A stretch of DNA of 10,556 nucleotides from Pelomonas sp963992225 (GTDB lineage: Bacteria > Pseudomonadota > Gammaproteobacteria > Burkholderiales > Burkholderiaceae_C). The number at the start of each line of letters is the position of its first letter. Within the stretch, counting starts at the first letter, position 1. The notes under the pieces are model-generated. The model made no database searches. It was given only the letters and a program-made list of their open reading frames with translations, and was not told where the DNA came from. The position numbers and the translations under genes are program-made. This document shows positions 1 through 7,525 of this stretch, piece by piece. Where the stretch lies: assembly GCA_963992225.1 (NCBI GenBank), contig CAXDTK010000191.1:1-10556 (forward strand). Reading direction: 5' to 3'.

Positions 1-783
1 CTGCCCCGCCCGGCCGCGCCTTTCGTCGAGCAGCTGCAGGCGCCGCTGCGGCGCCTGCACATCGGCTGGTGCGCCGAGTCGCCGCTGGGCGAGCCGGTGC
101 ATGACGAGGCCCGCCTGGCGGTCGAGCGCACCGTGGCGCTGCTGCAGCGGCTGGGCCACCGGGTCGAGCCGGCGCGGCCCGACATCGACGGCCGCGCGCT
201 GGCCAACAGCTACCTGCACATCTACTTCGGCCAGGTGCCCGCAGCCGTGCGCCGCGCGGTCGAGCAAGGCGGCCGCGAGGACGGCTTCGAGCCGCTGACC
301 CGCGTCATCGCGGCGCTGGGCCGGGCCACCAGCGCCGCACAGCTGACGCGCGAGCTGCAGCGCTGGAACGACTACGCCCGCGCGCTGGGCGCGCTGCATG
401 CGCGCCACGACCTCTACCTGACGCCCACGCTCGCCTCACCCCCGGTGCTGCATGGCACCGGCGACCCACCGCCGCTGCAGGTCGCCGCGCTGGGCGCGCT
501 GCGTGCGACCGGCGTGCTGGGCCTGCTCCAGCGCGCCGGCCTGCTGGACGGCGTGATCCGGCAGATGGCCACCGACAGCCTGCGACATGTGCCGTTCACG
601 CAGCTGGCCAACCTGACCGGCACGCCGGCCATCTCGCTGCCGCTGCACTGGACCGCGGACGGCCTGCCGCTGGGCGTGCAGTTCGTCGCCGCGCCGGCCG
701 CCGAGGGCCTGCTGCTGCAGCTGGCGGCCGAGCTGGAGGCCGCCCAGCCCTGGTTCGACCGCGTGCCGCCGGAACTCAGCTGA
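1..783 (+). CDS. Amidase-signature family hydrolase, C-terminal part (5' truncated)
   Basis: The reading frame is open from the first base and ends at a TGA, leaving 260 C-terminal residues of a longer enzyme. Two stretches are typical of the amidase-signature family: DLYLTPTLASPP at about bases 409-444, matching the usual D-x-x-x-x-P-T-x-x-x-P segment, and TQLANLTGTPAISLP followed by DGLPLGVQFVA near bases 598-690, the conserved C-terminal N-x-x-G-x-P-A region. Family members hydrolyse amide bonds with a Ser-cisSer-Lys triad. That triad and the glycine/serine-rich signature lie in the N-terminal half, outside the window, so activity cannot be judged. The substrate is unknown. The part seen resembles stand-alone amidases or 6-aminohexanoate-cyclic-dimer hydrolases as much as GatA, so no symbol is given. 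A GTG at base 97 is internal, not the true start. The stop overlaps the convergent kinase gene by 8 bases. Confidence 0.88.
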   Translation: MPRPAAPFVEQLQAPLRRLHIGWCAESPLGEPVHDEARLAVERTVALLQRLGHRVEPARPDIDGRALANSYLHIYFGQVPAAVRRAVEQGGREDGFEPLTRVIAALGRATSAAQLTRELQRWNDYARALGALHARHDLYLTPTLASPPVLHGTGDPPPLQVAALGALRATGVLGLLQRAGLLDGVIRQMATDSLRHVPFTQLANLTGTPAISLPLHWTADGLPLGVQFVAAPAAEGLLLQLAAELEAAQPWFDRVPPELS

Positions 784-1852
784 ACCGCACCGACGCCTCG
801 AAGCCCGGCTCGGCGTTGCGCAGCAGCAGCCGCGTGCCATGCGCCTCGGCCACCAGCCGGCACAGGCACAGCCCCAGGCCCACGCCACCCTCGTGCCGCG
901 TGCGCGCGGCGTCCGGCCGGTAGAACGGCTGGCCCAGCTGCGCCAGCGCCTCGGGCGGCACGCCGGGGCCATGGTCGCGCACGCTCAGGCGCACGCCGTC
1001 GCCGTCGCGGGCCAGGCGCAGCTGCACCGGGCCCTGCGAGGCGTCGTTGTGGCGCAGCGCGTTGTGCACCAGGTTGCGCAGCAGCAGCTGCACGCGCAGC
1101 CGGTCCAGGCGCAGCAGCGGCAGGCCGGGCTCCAGCTGCAGCGCCACGCCGGGGCCGGCCTGCTCGCGGGCCAGCGCGTCCAGGTCGCAGTCCACCGGCT
1201 GCAGCGCGCGGTGGCCGCTGCCCAGCCGCTCGCTTTCCAGCAGCGCCGAGATCAGGTCGCGCATCTGCGCCAGCTCGTCCAGCAGCGCGTCGCGCGAGGC
1301 GCCCTCGCCCACCAGCTCGGCATGCAGGCGCGCGCGCGTCAGCGGGCTGCGCAGCTCGTGGCTGATCGCCAGCAGCAGCGCGCGCTTGCCGTCCAGCATG
1401 GCCTGGATGTCGGCGGCCATCTGGTTGAAGCGCCGGGCCAGGTCGCCGATCTCGGCCCCAGGGCGGCCCGGCCCGCGGTGCGCGACCTCGCCGCGGCGGA
1501 ACGCCTCGGCCCCCAGCGCCAGCGCATGCAGCGGCCAGACCATGTGGCGGATCAGGCCGAAGGCCAGCCCCGTGACGGCCAGCAGCGCCGGCACGGCCCA
1601 CAGCAGGCCGTAGGCACTGTCCATGGCGGCCCACAGGATGCCGCTGCCGACGCAGGCCAGCACGATGAAGATGGCGATCAGGCGCGCGCCCAGCGAATGC
1701 TTGAAGCGCTTGTGCTGGTGATGCCAGCGCTGGTGCCACCGGTGCCGCACGCGCCAGCGGTAGTCGCGGCCGCGGTTCATGCGTCGGACGCGCTTGGCCC
1801 GGCGGCGCTGCCAGCGCCCGCGCCAGCGGTGGTCGTCGGCATGCAGCGTCAT
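776..1852 (-). CDS. Two-component sensor histidine kinase with Arg/His/Trp-rich N-terminal tail
   Basis: Membrane kinase of 358 residues that should autophosphorylate and pass phosphate to the regulator encoded just upstream. Domains in order: a basic cytoplasmic tail (1-55), two membrane helices (about 56-78 and 83-102) with only a few residues between them, a HAMP linker (about 100-155), a HisKA helix with phospho-acceptor H165 in ISHELRSP, and an HATPase_c domain with N box N260/N264, G1 box DHGPG (293-297), F box F310 and G2 box GGVGLGL (322-328). All catalytic boxes are present. There is no periplasmic sensor domain, so any signal is probably sensed in the membrane, by the tail, or through a partner. 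The ATG at 1852 was chosen because it overlaps the regulator's TGA as ATGA, indicating translational coupling. An in-frame start nine codons upstream lies inside the regulator. The 3' end overlaps the convergent amidase. The signal is unknown. Confidence 0.93.
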   Translation of the reverse strand: MTLHADDHRWRGRWQRRRAKRVRRMNRGRDYRWRVRHRWHQRWHHQHKRFKHSLGARLIAIFIVLACVGSGILWAAMDSAYGLLWAVPALLAVTGLAFGLIRHMVWPLHALALGAEAFRRGEVAHRGPGRPGAEIGDLARRFNQMAADIQAMLDGKRALLLAISHELRSPLTRARLHAELVGEGASRDALLDELAQMRDLISALLESERLGSGHRALQPVDCDLDALAREQAGPGVALQLEPGLPLLRLDRLRVQLLLRNLVHNALRHNDASQGPVQLRLARDGDGVRLSVRDHGPGVPPEALAQLGQPFYRPDAARTRHEGGVGLGLCLCRLVAEAHGTRLLLRNAEPGFEASVRFS

Positions 1853-2559
1853 GCCGTCCGCTCCGGCAGCGCGAAGCAATAGCCGGCGTTGCGCAGCGTC
1901 TTCAGCGCCGCCAGCGGCTCCAGCTTGCGGCGCAGCCGGCTGACCAGGATGTCCACCGCGCGCGTGTACAGCTCGGCCTCCTGGCCGCGCAGCCGGTTCA
2001 GGATGTCGTCGCGCGAGACCACCCGGCCGCGCTCGCGCGCCAGCATCAGCAGCAGCTCGTACTCGGTGCCGGTCAGCTCCACCCGGCCCCGGGCCACCGT
2101 CACCTCGCGCCGCGCGGTGTCGATCTCCAGGCCGTCGAAGCGCAGCCGGTGGGCCGGCTGCGGCGCGGCGGCCGCCGGCGGCGCCAGGCGCGTGCGGCGC
2201 AGGATGGTCTGCAGCCGCGCGGCCAGCTCGCGCGGCTCGAAGGGCTTGGCCAGGTAGTCGTCGGCGCCCAGCTCCAGGCCCACGACGCGGTCGGTCAGGT
2301 CGCCGCGGGCCGTCAGCATCAGCACCGGCATGTCGCGACAGGGTTCGCTGCCGGCCCGCAGCTGCCGGCAGAACTCGAAGCCGTCCATCTCCGGCAGCAT
2401 GCCGTCGAGGATGAGCGCGTCGAAGCGCTCGCCGGCCAGCCGCGCCAGCGCCGCGCTGGGCCGGGTGACGGCGTGCAGCTGCAGGTCGAAGCGGGCCAGG
2501 TATTGCGCCAGCGGCCCGGCCAGCGCCTCGTCGTCGTCAATCAGCAGCAGTCGGTGCAT
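1849..2559 (-). CDS. OmpR/PhoB-family response regulator
   Basis: DNA-binding response regulator of 236 residues, the usual length for this family. The N-terminal receiver domain (1-122) has the acidic pair D8/D9, phospho-acceptor D52 in ILDGMLPEMDG, T83 and K105 in the LAKPF segment, so it should be phosphorylatable. A Pro/Ala/Gln linker (about 125-137) leads to a winged-helix domain (about 138-232) with LTGTEYELL, the recognition region TRAVDILVSRLRRKL and the closing GYCFAL wing. It is first in a two-gene operon with the histidine kinase and should act as its partner. The start at 2559 gives MHRLLLIDDD, the normal N-terminus. Another ATG four codons upstream (2571) is possible, and neither has a strong ribosome binding site. 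The receiver and wing look similar to CpxR/RstA-type regulators, but this is not enough to name an orthologue. Confidence 0.94.
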   Translation of the reverse strand: MHRLLLIDDDEALAGPLAQYLARFDLQLHAVTRPSAALARLAGERFDALILDGMLPEMDGFEFCRQLRAGSEPCRDMPVLMLTARGDLTDRVVGLELGADDYLAKPFEPRELAARLQTILRRTRLAPPAAAAPQPAHRLRFDGLEIDTARREVTVARGRVELTGTEYELLLMLARERGRVVSRDDILNRLRGQEAELYTRAVDILVSRLRRKLEPLAALKTLRNAGYCFALPERTA

Positions 2560-2625
2560 GGCCGGAATCATCGGGCACCGGCCCGCCCAGCCACCCGCCG
2601 GCCGGGCCACGGCGGGTATCGCCGG

Positions 2626-2640
2626 GTTTCGTTTTGTTTC
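2626..2640 (-). promoter_or_regulatory. Candidate response-regulator box, tandem GAAAC repeat
   Basis: Read on the minus strand the site is GAAAC-AAAAC-GAAAC: two perfect GAAAC half-sites with a 10-bp period and a near match between them. OmpR/PhoB-type regulators bind as head-to-tail dimers to direct repeats spaced by about one helical turn; the CpxR box GTAAA-N5-GTAAA is a known example. The box lies 67-81 bases upstream of the regulator start and just upstream of a weak -10-like GATACC (2616-2621), a suitable place for autoregulation. The binding protein is inferred. Confidence 0.35.
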
Positions 2641-2783
2641 ACGGCCGGCGCGCGGCGCCTAGCACGGCCGGCCGGGCGCTTGATCCCCCCAGCCCGGCCG
2701 AACGTGCCGCGGCCGCAACGTCAAGCTGGGAGGGTGGGATTTCCCCAGGCGGCGGACCCGCGGGACTTTGAAAAATGAAACGA

Positions 2784-2815
2784 ACGGTCGTGCTTTTTCG
2801 GGGTGCAACGACCGT
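2784..2815. promoter_or_regulatory. Inverted repeat ACGGTCGT / ACGACCGT upstream of the hydrolase gene
   Basis: Perfect 8-bp arms at 2784-2791 and 2808-2815 are separated by 16 bases. With one bulged base the stem can extend by two pairs to 10 bp. The left arm also sits in its own imperfect 12-bp palindrome, ACGAACGGTCGT (2780-2791, 10 of 12 positions symmetric), of the kind bound by TetR-family repressors. It lies between the possible -35 TTGAAA and the ribosome binding site, so it could be a repressor operator or a 5'-leader hairpin. No regulator gene for it is visible in the window. Confidence 0.4.
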
Positions 2816-2831
2816 CTTCCATGACCACCCG

Positions 2832-2838
2832 AAGGAGA
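2832..2838 (+). promoter_or_regulatory. Ribosome binding site of the secreted hydrolase
   Basis: The sequence AAGGAGA stands 7 bases before the ATG at 2846. It is the strongest Shine-Dalgarno match in the window and fixes the start at 2846 rather than at the second in-frame ATG four codons later. Confidence 0.8.
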
Positions 2839-2845
2839 CAGACCC

Positions 2846-4603
2846 ATGAACTTGTCGATGCAGGGCTGGCGCCGCGGCGCCGCCCGGAAAGCCGCCTGGC
2901 TGGGCGGCCTGCTGACCCTGGCGCTGGGGCAGGCCCACGCCGCCCTGAGCTGCCGGGCGCCCACGCCGCTGGAGGCCGCCACCTACACCACGCCGCTGGC
3001 GCTGCCGGGCGTGATCTCGCCGCGCGACGGCACCTGCTTCCTGCGCGGGCTCCAGGTCACGCGGCCGGACGGCGTGCGGCTGGCGGCCAACGTCTTCCTG
3101 CCGGCCGGTGCCAGCAGCGGCACCGCCCCGGCCCCCTACCCGGCGGTGATCTTCGTCAGCAGCTGGGCCTCGGCCGAGTTCTTCGAGTACCTGGGCCAGC
3201 AGCAGCGCCTGGCGCGCGACGGCTACATCGCCGTGGCCTACACGACCCGCGGCTTCTGGGACTCGGACGGTGTCATCGGCGTGGCCGGCCCGCTGGACGT
3301 GGCCGACGTCAGCGGCGTACTGGACTGGACGCTGGCCCAGACGCCGGCCGACCCGGGGCGCATCGGCGCCGCCGGCATCTCCTACGGCGCCGGGCTGTCG
3401 CTGCTGGCGCTGGGCCAGGAGCCGCGGCTGCGCACCGCCGTGGCCATGTCCGGCTGGGCGACGCTGATCGACCAGATGTACGCCAACCAGGTGCCCAACC
3501 CCACCTGGCTGAACATCCTGCAGCTGTCGGGCCAGCTCACCGGCCGGCTGGACCCCATCGTGGCCGAGTACAACGCCGCCATCCAGAACCCCGACACGCC
3601 GGCGGCCAAGCTCGCCGAGATCTCCGCCTGGGGCCTGCCGCGCTCGCCCAGCAGCGCGGTGGCGGCCATCAACCGCCGCGCCGCGCCGGTGTTCCTGGCC
3701 AAGAACTGGCAGGACGACATGTTCTCGCCCAACTTCACGCTGGCGATGTTCAGCGCGCTGACCGGCCCGAAGAAGCTGATGCTGCAGCCCGGCATCCACG
3801 CCTCGGCGGAGCTGCCCGGCGCGCTGCTGGACATCGACAACCCGGTCTGGGACGAGGCGCACCGCTGGTTCGACCGCTGGCTGAAGGGCCGGGCCAACGG
3901 CATCGAGCAGGAACCCAAGGTGTCGCTGCAGCCCAAGTTCAAGGGCTACCGCGAGACGCTGTCGACCTGGCCGGCGCCCGAACTGCGCGCGCTCGACTAC
4001 CAGCTCACCCCGCGCGGCCCGGTGCGCTGGGAGCTGTCCTGCCTGTGCTGGCGCGGCATCAGCGGCGGCCTGCAGGCCGGCCTGCGCGCCACCAGCGGCC
4101 GCGACAGCATCAACAACGCGCTGGACACCTCGGCCACCACCGGCCCCATCCCCGTGCTGTCGCCGCTGGCCGAAAGCGTGGGCCTGCCGGTCATCAACGC
4201 GATGGCTACCGTGCTGCCGGCCTTCGGCGTGCGCTACGAGGGGCCCTGGCTGAGCCAGCCGCTGAAGCTGCGCGGCGCCCCCGCGCTGAAGCTGCGCGCC
4301 GTGCCGTCGCAGGCGCGCGGCATGCTGGTGGCCTACCTGTATGACGTGGACCTGGCCGGCTTCGGCACGCTGATCACGCATGGCGCCCGCGCCGTGCACG
4401 CCGCCACGCCGGGGCAGTCGCTGGACCTCAGCTTCGACATGGTCGCCACCGGCTACGACGTGCAGGCCGGCCACCGCCTGGTGCTGGTGTTCGACACCCA
4501 GGACAGCCTGTACGGCCCGCCGGTGCGCGCCGGCGAGCGTTTCGACATGGCGCTGGACTTCGGCACCGGCAGCCCGCTGCAACTGCAGCTGCTGACGCGC
4601 TGA
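2846..4603 (+). CDS. Secreted CocE/NonD-family alpha/beta hydrolase (peptidase S15-like)
   Basis: Serine hydrolase of 585 residues. The N-terminus is a Sec signal peptide: basic GWRRGAARK, a hydrophobic stretch (about 17-28) and an AHA-A cleavage site after residue 32, so the mature enzyme should be periplasmic or extracellular. The alpha/beta-hydrolase domain (about 65-350) carries the nucleophile S179 in GISYG. The likely acid is D290 in NWQDD and the likely histidine is H318 in GIH. A C-terminal jelly-roll-like domain (about 440-585, with GAPALKLRAVPSQARGMLVAYLYDV) is typical of X-Pro dipeptidyl-peptidase/CocE proteins, which act on acyl esters, amides or proline peptides. The substrate cannot be read from the sequence. 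Cysteines C36 and C64 near the mature N-terminus and C399/C401 could form disulfides after export. The gene stands alone, divergent from the two-component operon and followed by a hairpin, so it is probably monocistronic. Confidence 0.9.
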   Translation: MNLSMQGWRRGAARKAAWLGGLLTLALGQAHAALSCRAPTPLEAATYTTPLALPGVISPRDGTCFLRGLQVTRPDGVRLAANVFLPAGASSGTAPAPYPAVIFVSSWASAEFFEYLGQQQRLARDGYIAVAYTTRGFWDSDGVIGVAGPLDVADVSGVLDWTLAQTPADPGRIGAAGISYGAGLSLLALGQEPRLRTAVAMSGWATLIDQMYANQVPNPTWLNILQLSGQLTGRLDPIVAEYNAAIQNPDTPAAKLAEISAWGLPRSPSSAVAAINRRAAPVFLAKNWQDDMFSPNFTLAMFSALTGPKKLMLQPGIHASAELPGALLDIDNPVWDEAHRWFDRWLKGRANGIEQEPKVSLQPKFKGYRETLSTWPAPELRALDYQLTPRGPVRWELSCLCWRGISGGLQAGLRATSGRDSINNALDTSATTGPIPVLSPLAESVGLPVINAMATVLPAFGVRYEGPWLSQPLKLRGAPALKLRAVPSQARGMLVAYLYDVDLAGFGTLITHGARAVHAATPGQSLDLSFDMVATGYDVQAGHRLVLVFDTQDSLYGPPVRAGERFDMALDFGTGSPLQLQLLTR

Positions 4604-4610
4604 GCGACGC

Positions 4611-4642
4611 GGGCCGCACCGGGGTGGCGCCCGGTGCGGCCC
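4611..4642 (+). terminator. Perfect 13-bp GC hairpin after the hydrolase gene
   Basis: GGGCCGCACCGGG (4611-4623) and its exact reverse complement CCCGGTGCGGCCC (4630-4642) flank a 6-base loop. The hairpin begins 7 bases after the hydrolase stop, a normal place for a terminator, but no T-run follows, so it is not a canonical intrinsic terminator. It may act with Rho or protect the mRNA 3' end. It ends one base before the putative valS -10. Confidence 0.6.
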
Positions 4643-4643
4643 C

Positions 4644-4649
4644 TACAAT
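4644..4649 (+). promoter_or_regulatory. Putative valS -10 element TACAAT
   Basis: TACAAT differs from the TATAAT consensus at one position and stands out in a GC-rich gap. It would start transcription about 50 bases before the valS ATG. No good -35 match exists; the -35 position (about 4621-4626) falls inside the preceding hairpin. Assignment rests on the hexamer and its position. Confidence 0.5.
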
Positions 4650-4705
4650 CGCGGACCCCCGAAAAGCCCACTTTTTCGCCCCTCTTGCAGGCGGGCGACG
4701 CCGCG

Positions 4706-7522
4706 ATGACCGAACTTGCCAAGTCCTTCGAACCCGCTGCCCTGGAAGCCCACTGGGGCCCCACCTGGGAGGCCGCCGGCCTGTACGCGCCGACGCTGGA
4801 CCCGGCCAAGCCTTCGTTCAGCATCCAGCTGCCGCCGCCCAACGTGACGGGCACGCTGCACATGGGCCACGCCTTCAACCAGACGGTGATGGACTCGCTG
4901 ACGCGCTACCACCGCATGAAGGGCGACAACACGCTGTGGGTGCCGGGCACCGACCATGCCGGCATCGCGACGCAGATCGTCGTGGAGCGCCAGCTGCAGG
5001 CCGCGGGGCAGAACCGCCACGACCTGGGCCGCAAGAACTTCGTCGCCCGGGTGTGGGACTGGAAGCAGGAGAGCGGCAACACCATCACCGGCCAGATGCG
5101 CCGCCTGGGCGACTCGGTGAGCTGGGGCCACGAGTACTTCACGATGGACGAGAAGCTGTCCACCGTGGTCGTCGAGACCTTCGTGCGGCTGTTCGAGGAA
5201 GGCCTGATCTACCGCGGCAAGCGGCTGGTCAGCTGGGACCCGGTACTGCAATCCGCCGTGTCGGACCTGGAGGTGTCGTCGGAGGAGGAAGACGGCTCGC
5301 TGTGGCATATCCGCTATCCGCTGGCGGATGGGTCCGGCTCGGTGGTGGTCGCCACGACGCGCCCCGAGACCATGCTGGGCGACGTGGCCGTCATGGTCCA
5401 CCCCGAGGACGAGCGCTATGCCGCGCTGATCGGCAAGCTGGTCAAGCTGCCGCTGACCGACCGCGAGATCCCGGTCATCGCCGACGACTACGTGGACCGC
5501 GAGTTCGGCACCGGCGTCGTCAAGGTCACGCCGGCGCACGACACCAACGACTACGCCGTCGGCCAGCGCCACGGCCTGCCGATGATCTCGGTGCTGGACC
5601 TGCAGGCCCGCATCAACGACCAGGCCCCCGAAACCTACCGCGGCCTGGACCGCTTCGTCGCCCGCAAGCGCATTGTGGCCGACCTTGAGGCACAGGGCCT
5701 GCTCGTCGAGGTCAAGAAGCACAAGCTGCAGGTGCCGCGCTGCGAGCGCACCGGCCAGGTCATCGAGCCCATGCTGACGGACCAGTGGTTCGTCGCCGTC
5801 ACCAAGCCCGGCGCGGACGGCAAGAGCATCGCCGACAAGGCCATCGCGGCGGTGGACACCGGCGCCGTCAGGTTCCACCCCGAGCAGTGGGTCAACACCT
5901 ACAACCACTGGATGGGCAACCTGCAGGACTGGTGCATCTCGCGCCAGCTGTGGTGGGGCCACCAGATCCCGGCCTGGTACGGCGCGGGCGGCGAGCTGTT
6001 CGTCGCGCGCAGCGAGGACGAGGCGCGCGCCAAGGCCAAGGCCGCGGGTTACCTCGGCGAGCTGACCCGCGACCCCGACGTGCTGGACACCTGGTACTCG
6101 TCGGCGCTGGTGCCGTTCTCCACGCTGGGCTGGCCCGAGCAGACGCTGGAGCAGCAGCTGTTCCTGCCCTCCTCCGTGCTGGTGACGGGCTACGACATCA
6201 TCTTCTTCTGGGTCGCCCGGATGATCATGATGACGACCCACTTCACCGGCAAGGTGCCGTTCAAGGACGTCTACATCCACGGTCTGGTGCGCGACTCGCA
6301 GGGCCAGAAGATGAGCAAGAGCGAAGGCAACGTGCTGGACCCGGTGGACCTGATCCAGGGCGTCGACCTCGACACGCTGATCCAGAAGTCCACCCAGGGC
6401 CTGCGCCGGCCCGAGACGGCGCCCAAGGTGGCCGCCCGCGTGAAGAAGGAATTCCCCGAAGGCATGCCCGCCTACGGCGCCGACGCGCTGCGCTTCACGA
6501 TGGCCAGCTACGCCAGCCTGGGCCGCAACATCAACTTCGACACCAAGCGCTGCGAGGGCTACCGCAACTTCTGCAACAAGCTCTGGAACGCGACGCGCTT
6601 CGTGCTGATGAACACCGAGGGCCAGGACTGCGGCCTCGCGCATGAAGCCGGCACCTGCCCGCCGGGCTACATGACGTTCTCGCAGGCCGACCGCTGGATC
6701 ACCAGCGAGCTGCAGCGCGTGGAAGCCGCCGTGGCCCAGGGCTTTGCCGAGTACCGCCTCGACAACGTCGCCAACGCGATCTACAGCTTCGTCTGGGACG
6801 AGTACTGCGACTGGTATCTGGAGATCGCCAAGGTGCAGATCCAGACCGGCAACGAGAGCCAGCAGCGCGCCACCCGCCGCACGCTGATCCGCGTGCTGGA
6901 AACGACGCTGCGCCTGCTGCACCCCGTCGCGCCCTTCATCACCGAGGAACTGTGGCAGACCGTGGCCCCCGTGGCCGGCCGCAAGGCGACCGACTACATC
7001 GGCCAGGCGCCCTACCCCGTGGCCCAGCCGGAGCGCATCGACCCCGCGGCTGATGCCTGGGTCGCCCAGCTCAAGGAAGTGGTGGGCACCACGCGCAGCC
7101 TGCGCAGCGAGATGGCGCTAAGCCCCGCCGAGCGCGTGCCGCTGCTGGTGGGCGGCGACCTGGGCTTCCTGTCCGAAGCCGCGGCCGTGCTGAAGGTGCT
7201 GGCCAAGCTCAGCGCGGTCGAGCTGATCGCCGACGAGGCCGAGTTCGCGAAGCAGAGCGCCACCTCGCCGGTGCTGCTGCACGGCGCGGCCAAGCTGGCG
7301 CTGAAGGTGGAGATCGACGTCGAGGCCGAGCGCGCCCGCCTGACCAAGGAGGCCACGCGCCTGGAGGGCGAGATCGTCAAGGCCGAGGCCAAGCTCTCCA
7401 ACGAGAGCTTCGTCGCCCGCGCGCCGGCCGCCGTCGTGGAGCAGGAACGCGCCCGCGTGGCCGGCTTCAAGGAGACGGTCACTCGCCTGCGCGAGCAGCT
7501 GGCCCGCCTGCCGGCGCCGTAA
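4706..7522 (+). CDS. valS: Valyl-tRNA synthetase
   Basis: Class Ia aminoacyl-tRNA synthetase of 938 residues, close to the usual bacterial ValRS length. It attaches valine to tRNA-Val in the cytoplasm. The HIGH motif appears as HMGH (52-55) in PPPNVTGTLHMGH. The CP1 editing domain, which clears mischarged threonine, is marked by TTRPETMLGD (217-226). WCISRQLWWGHQIPAWY and DTWYSSALVPFSTLGWP are normal catalytic-core segments, and KMSKS is at 535-539. The anticodon-binding helical domain follows (about 640-800), then the C-terminal coiled-coil arm (about 873-938) rich in Glu, Arg, Lys and Leu, as expected for ValRS. The ATG at 4706 gives MTELAKSFEP. A GTG at 4634 would add 24 residues from the hairpin/promoter region and was rejected. 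All motifs look intact. The stop lies 3 bases from the convergent next gene. Confidence 0.98.
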   Translation: MTELAKSFEPAALEAHWGPTWEAAGLYAPTLDPAKPSFSIQLPPPNVTGTLHMGHAFNQTVMDSLTRYHRMKGDNTLWVPGTDHAGIATQIVVERQLQAAGQNRHDLGRKNFVARVWDWKQESGNTITGQMRRLGDSVSWGHEYFTMDEKLSTVVVETFVRLFEEGLIYRGKRLVSWDPVLQSAVSDLEVSSEEEDGSLWHIRYPLADGSGSVVVATTRPETMLGDVAVMVHPEDERYAALIGKLVKLPLTDREIPVIADDYVDREFGTGVVKVTPAHDTNDYAVGQRHGLPMISVLDLQARINDQAPETYRGLDRFVARKRIVADLEAQGLLVEVKKHKLQVPRCERTGQVIEPMLTDQWFVAVTKPGADGKSIADKAIAAVDTGAVRFHPEQWVNTYNHWMGNLQDWCISRQLWWGHQIPAWYGAGGELFVARSEDEARAKAKAAGYLGELTRDPDVLDTWYSSALVPFSTLGWPEQTLEQQLFLPSSVLVTGYDIIFFWVARMIMMTTHFTGKVPFKDVYIHGLVRDSQGQKMSKSEGNVLDPVDLIQGVDLDTLIQKSTQGLRRPETAPKVAARVKKEFPEGMPAYGADALRFTMASYASLGRNINFDTKRCEGYRNFCNKLWNATRFVLMNTEGQDCGLAHEAGTCPPGYMTFSQADRWITSELQRVEAAVAQGFAEYRLDNVANAIYSFVWDEYCDWYLEIAKVQIQTGNESQQRATRRTLIRVLETTLRLLHPVAPFITEELWQTVAPVAGRKATDYIGQAPYPVAQPERIDPAADAWVAQLKEVVGTTRSLRSEMALSPAERVPLLVGGDLGFLSEAAAVLKVLAKLSAVELIADEAEFAKQSATSPVLLHGAAKLALKVEIDVEAERARLTKEATRLEGEIVKAEAKLSNESFVARAPAAVVEQERARVAGFKETVTRLREQLARLPAP

Positions 7523-7525
7523 GGC

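Larger units (their letters stand above)
2560..2845. other. Divergent intergenic control region
   Basis: This 286-base gap separates the divergent regulator and hydrolase genes, so it should hold promoters for both. Visible in it are a GAAAC direct repeat near the regulator, an ACGGTCGT inverted repeat near the hydrolase, a TTGAAA hexamer at 2768-2773 that could be a -35 element for the hydrolase (no good -10 follows at the usual distance), and a clear ribosome binding site. Its middle part (2641-2765) is GC-rich with no convincing reading frame. No RNA gene was recognised. Confidence 0.6.

Noticed and set aside
839..1882. Plus-strand open frame (347 codons) opposite the kinase gene
   Set aside because: It consists of Gln/Arg/Ala/His low-complexity sequence antisense to a kinase whose motifs are all intact.
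2639..4582. Long minus-strand open frame (647 codons) opposite the secreted hydrolase
   Set aside because: Composition is Arg/Ala/Gly/Gln/His-rich, typical of the antisense of a high-GC gene, with no recognisable motif. The plus-strand gene has signal peptide, catalytic motifs and ribosome binding site.
2846..4603. Possibility that the secreted hydrolase belongs to an operon with the two-component genes
   Set aside because: They are on opposite strands with a 286-base gap. Any link is regulatory at most.
4634..4705. GTG-initiated N-terminal extension of valS
   Set aside because: It would place coding sequence over the hairpin arm and the TACAAT element and add 24 residues not typical of ValRS. 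The ATG at 4706 gives the standard N-terminus.
4643..6922. Very long minus-strand open frame (759 codons) opposite valS
   Set aside because: It is a shadow of valS codon bias, with many His/Gln/Val/Arg residues, no domain seen and no plausible promoter or start site.
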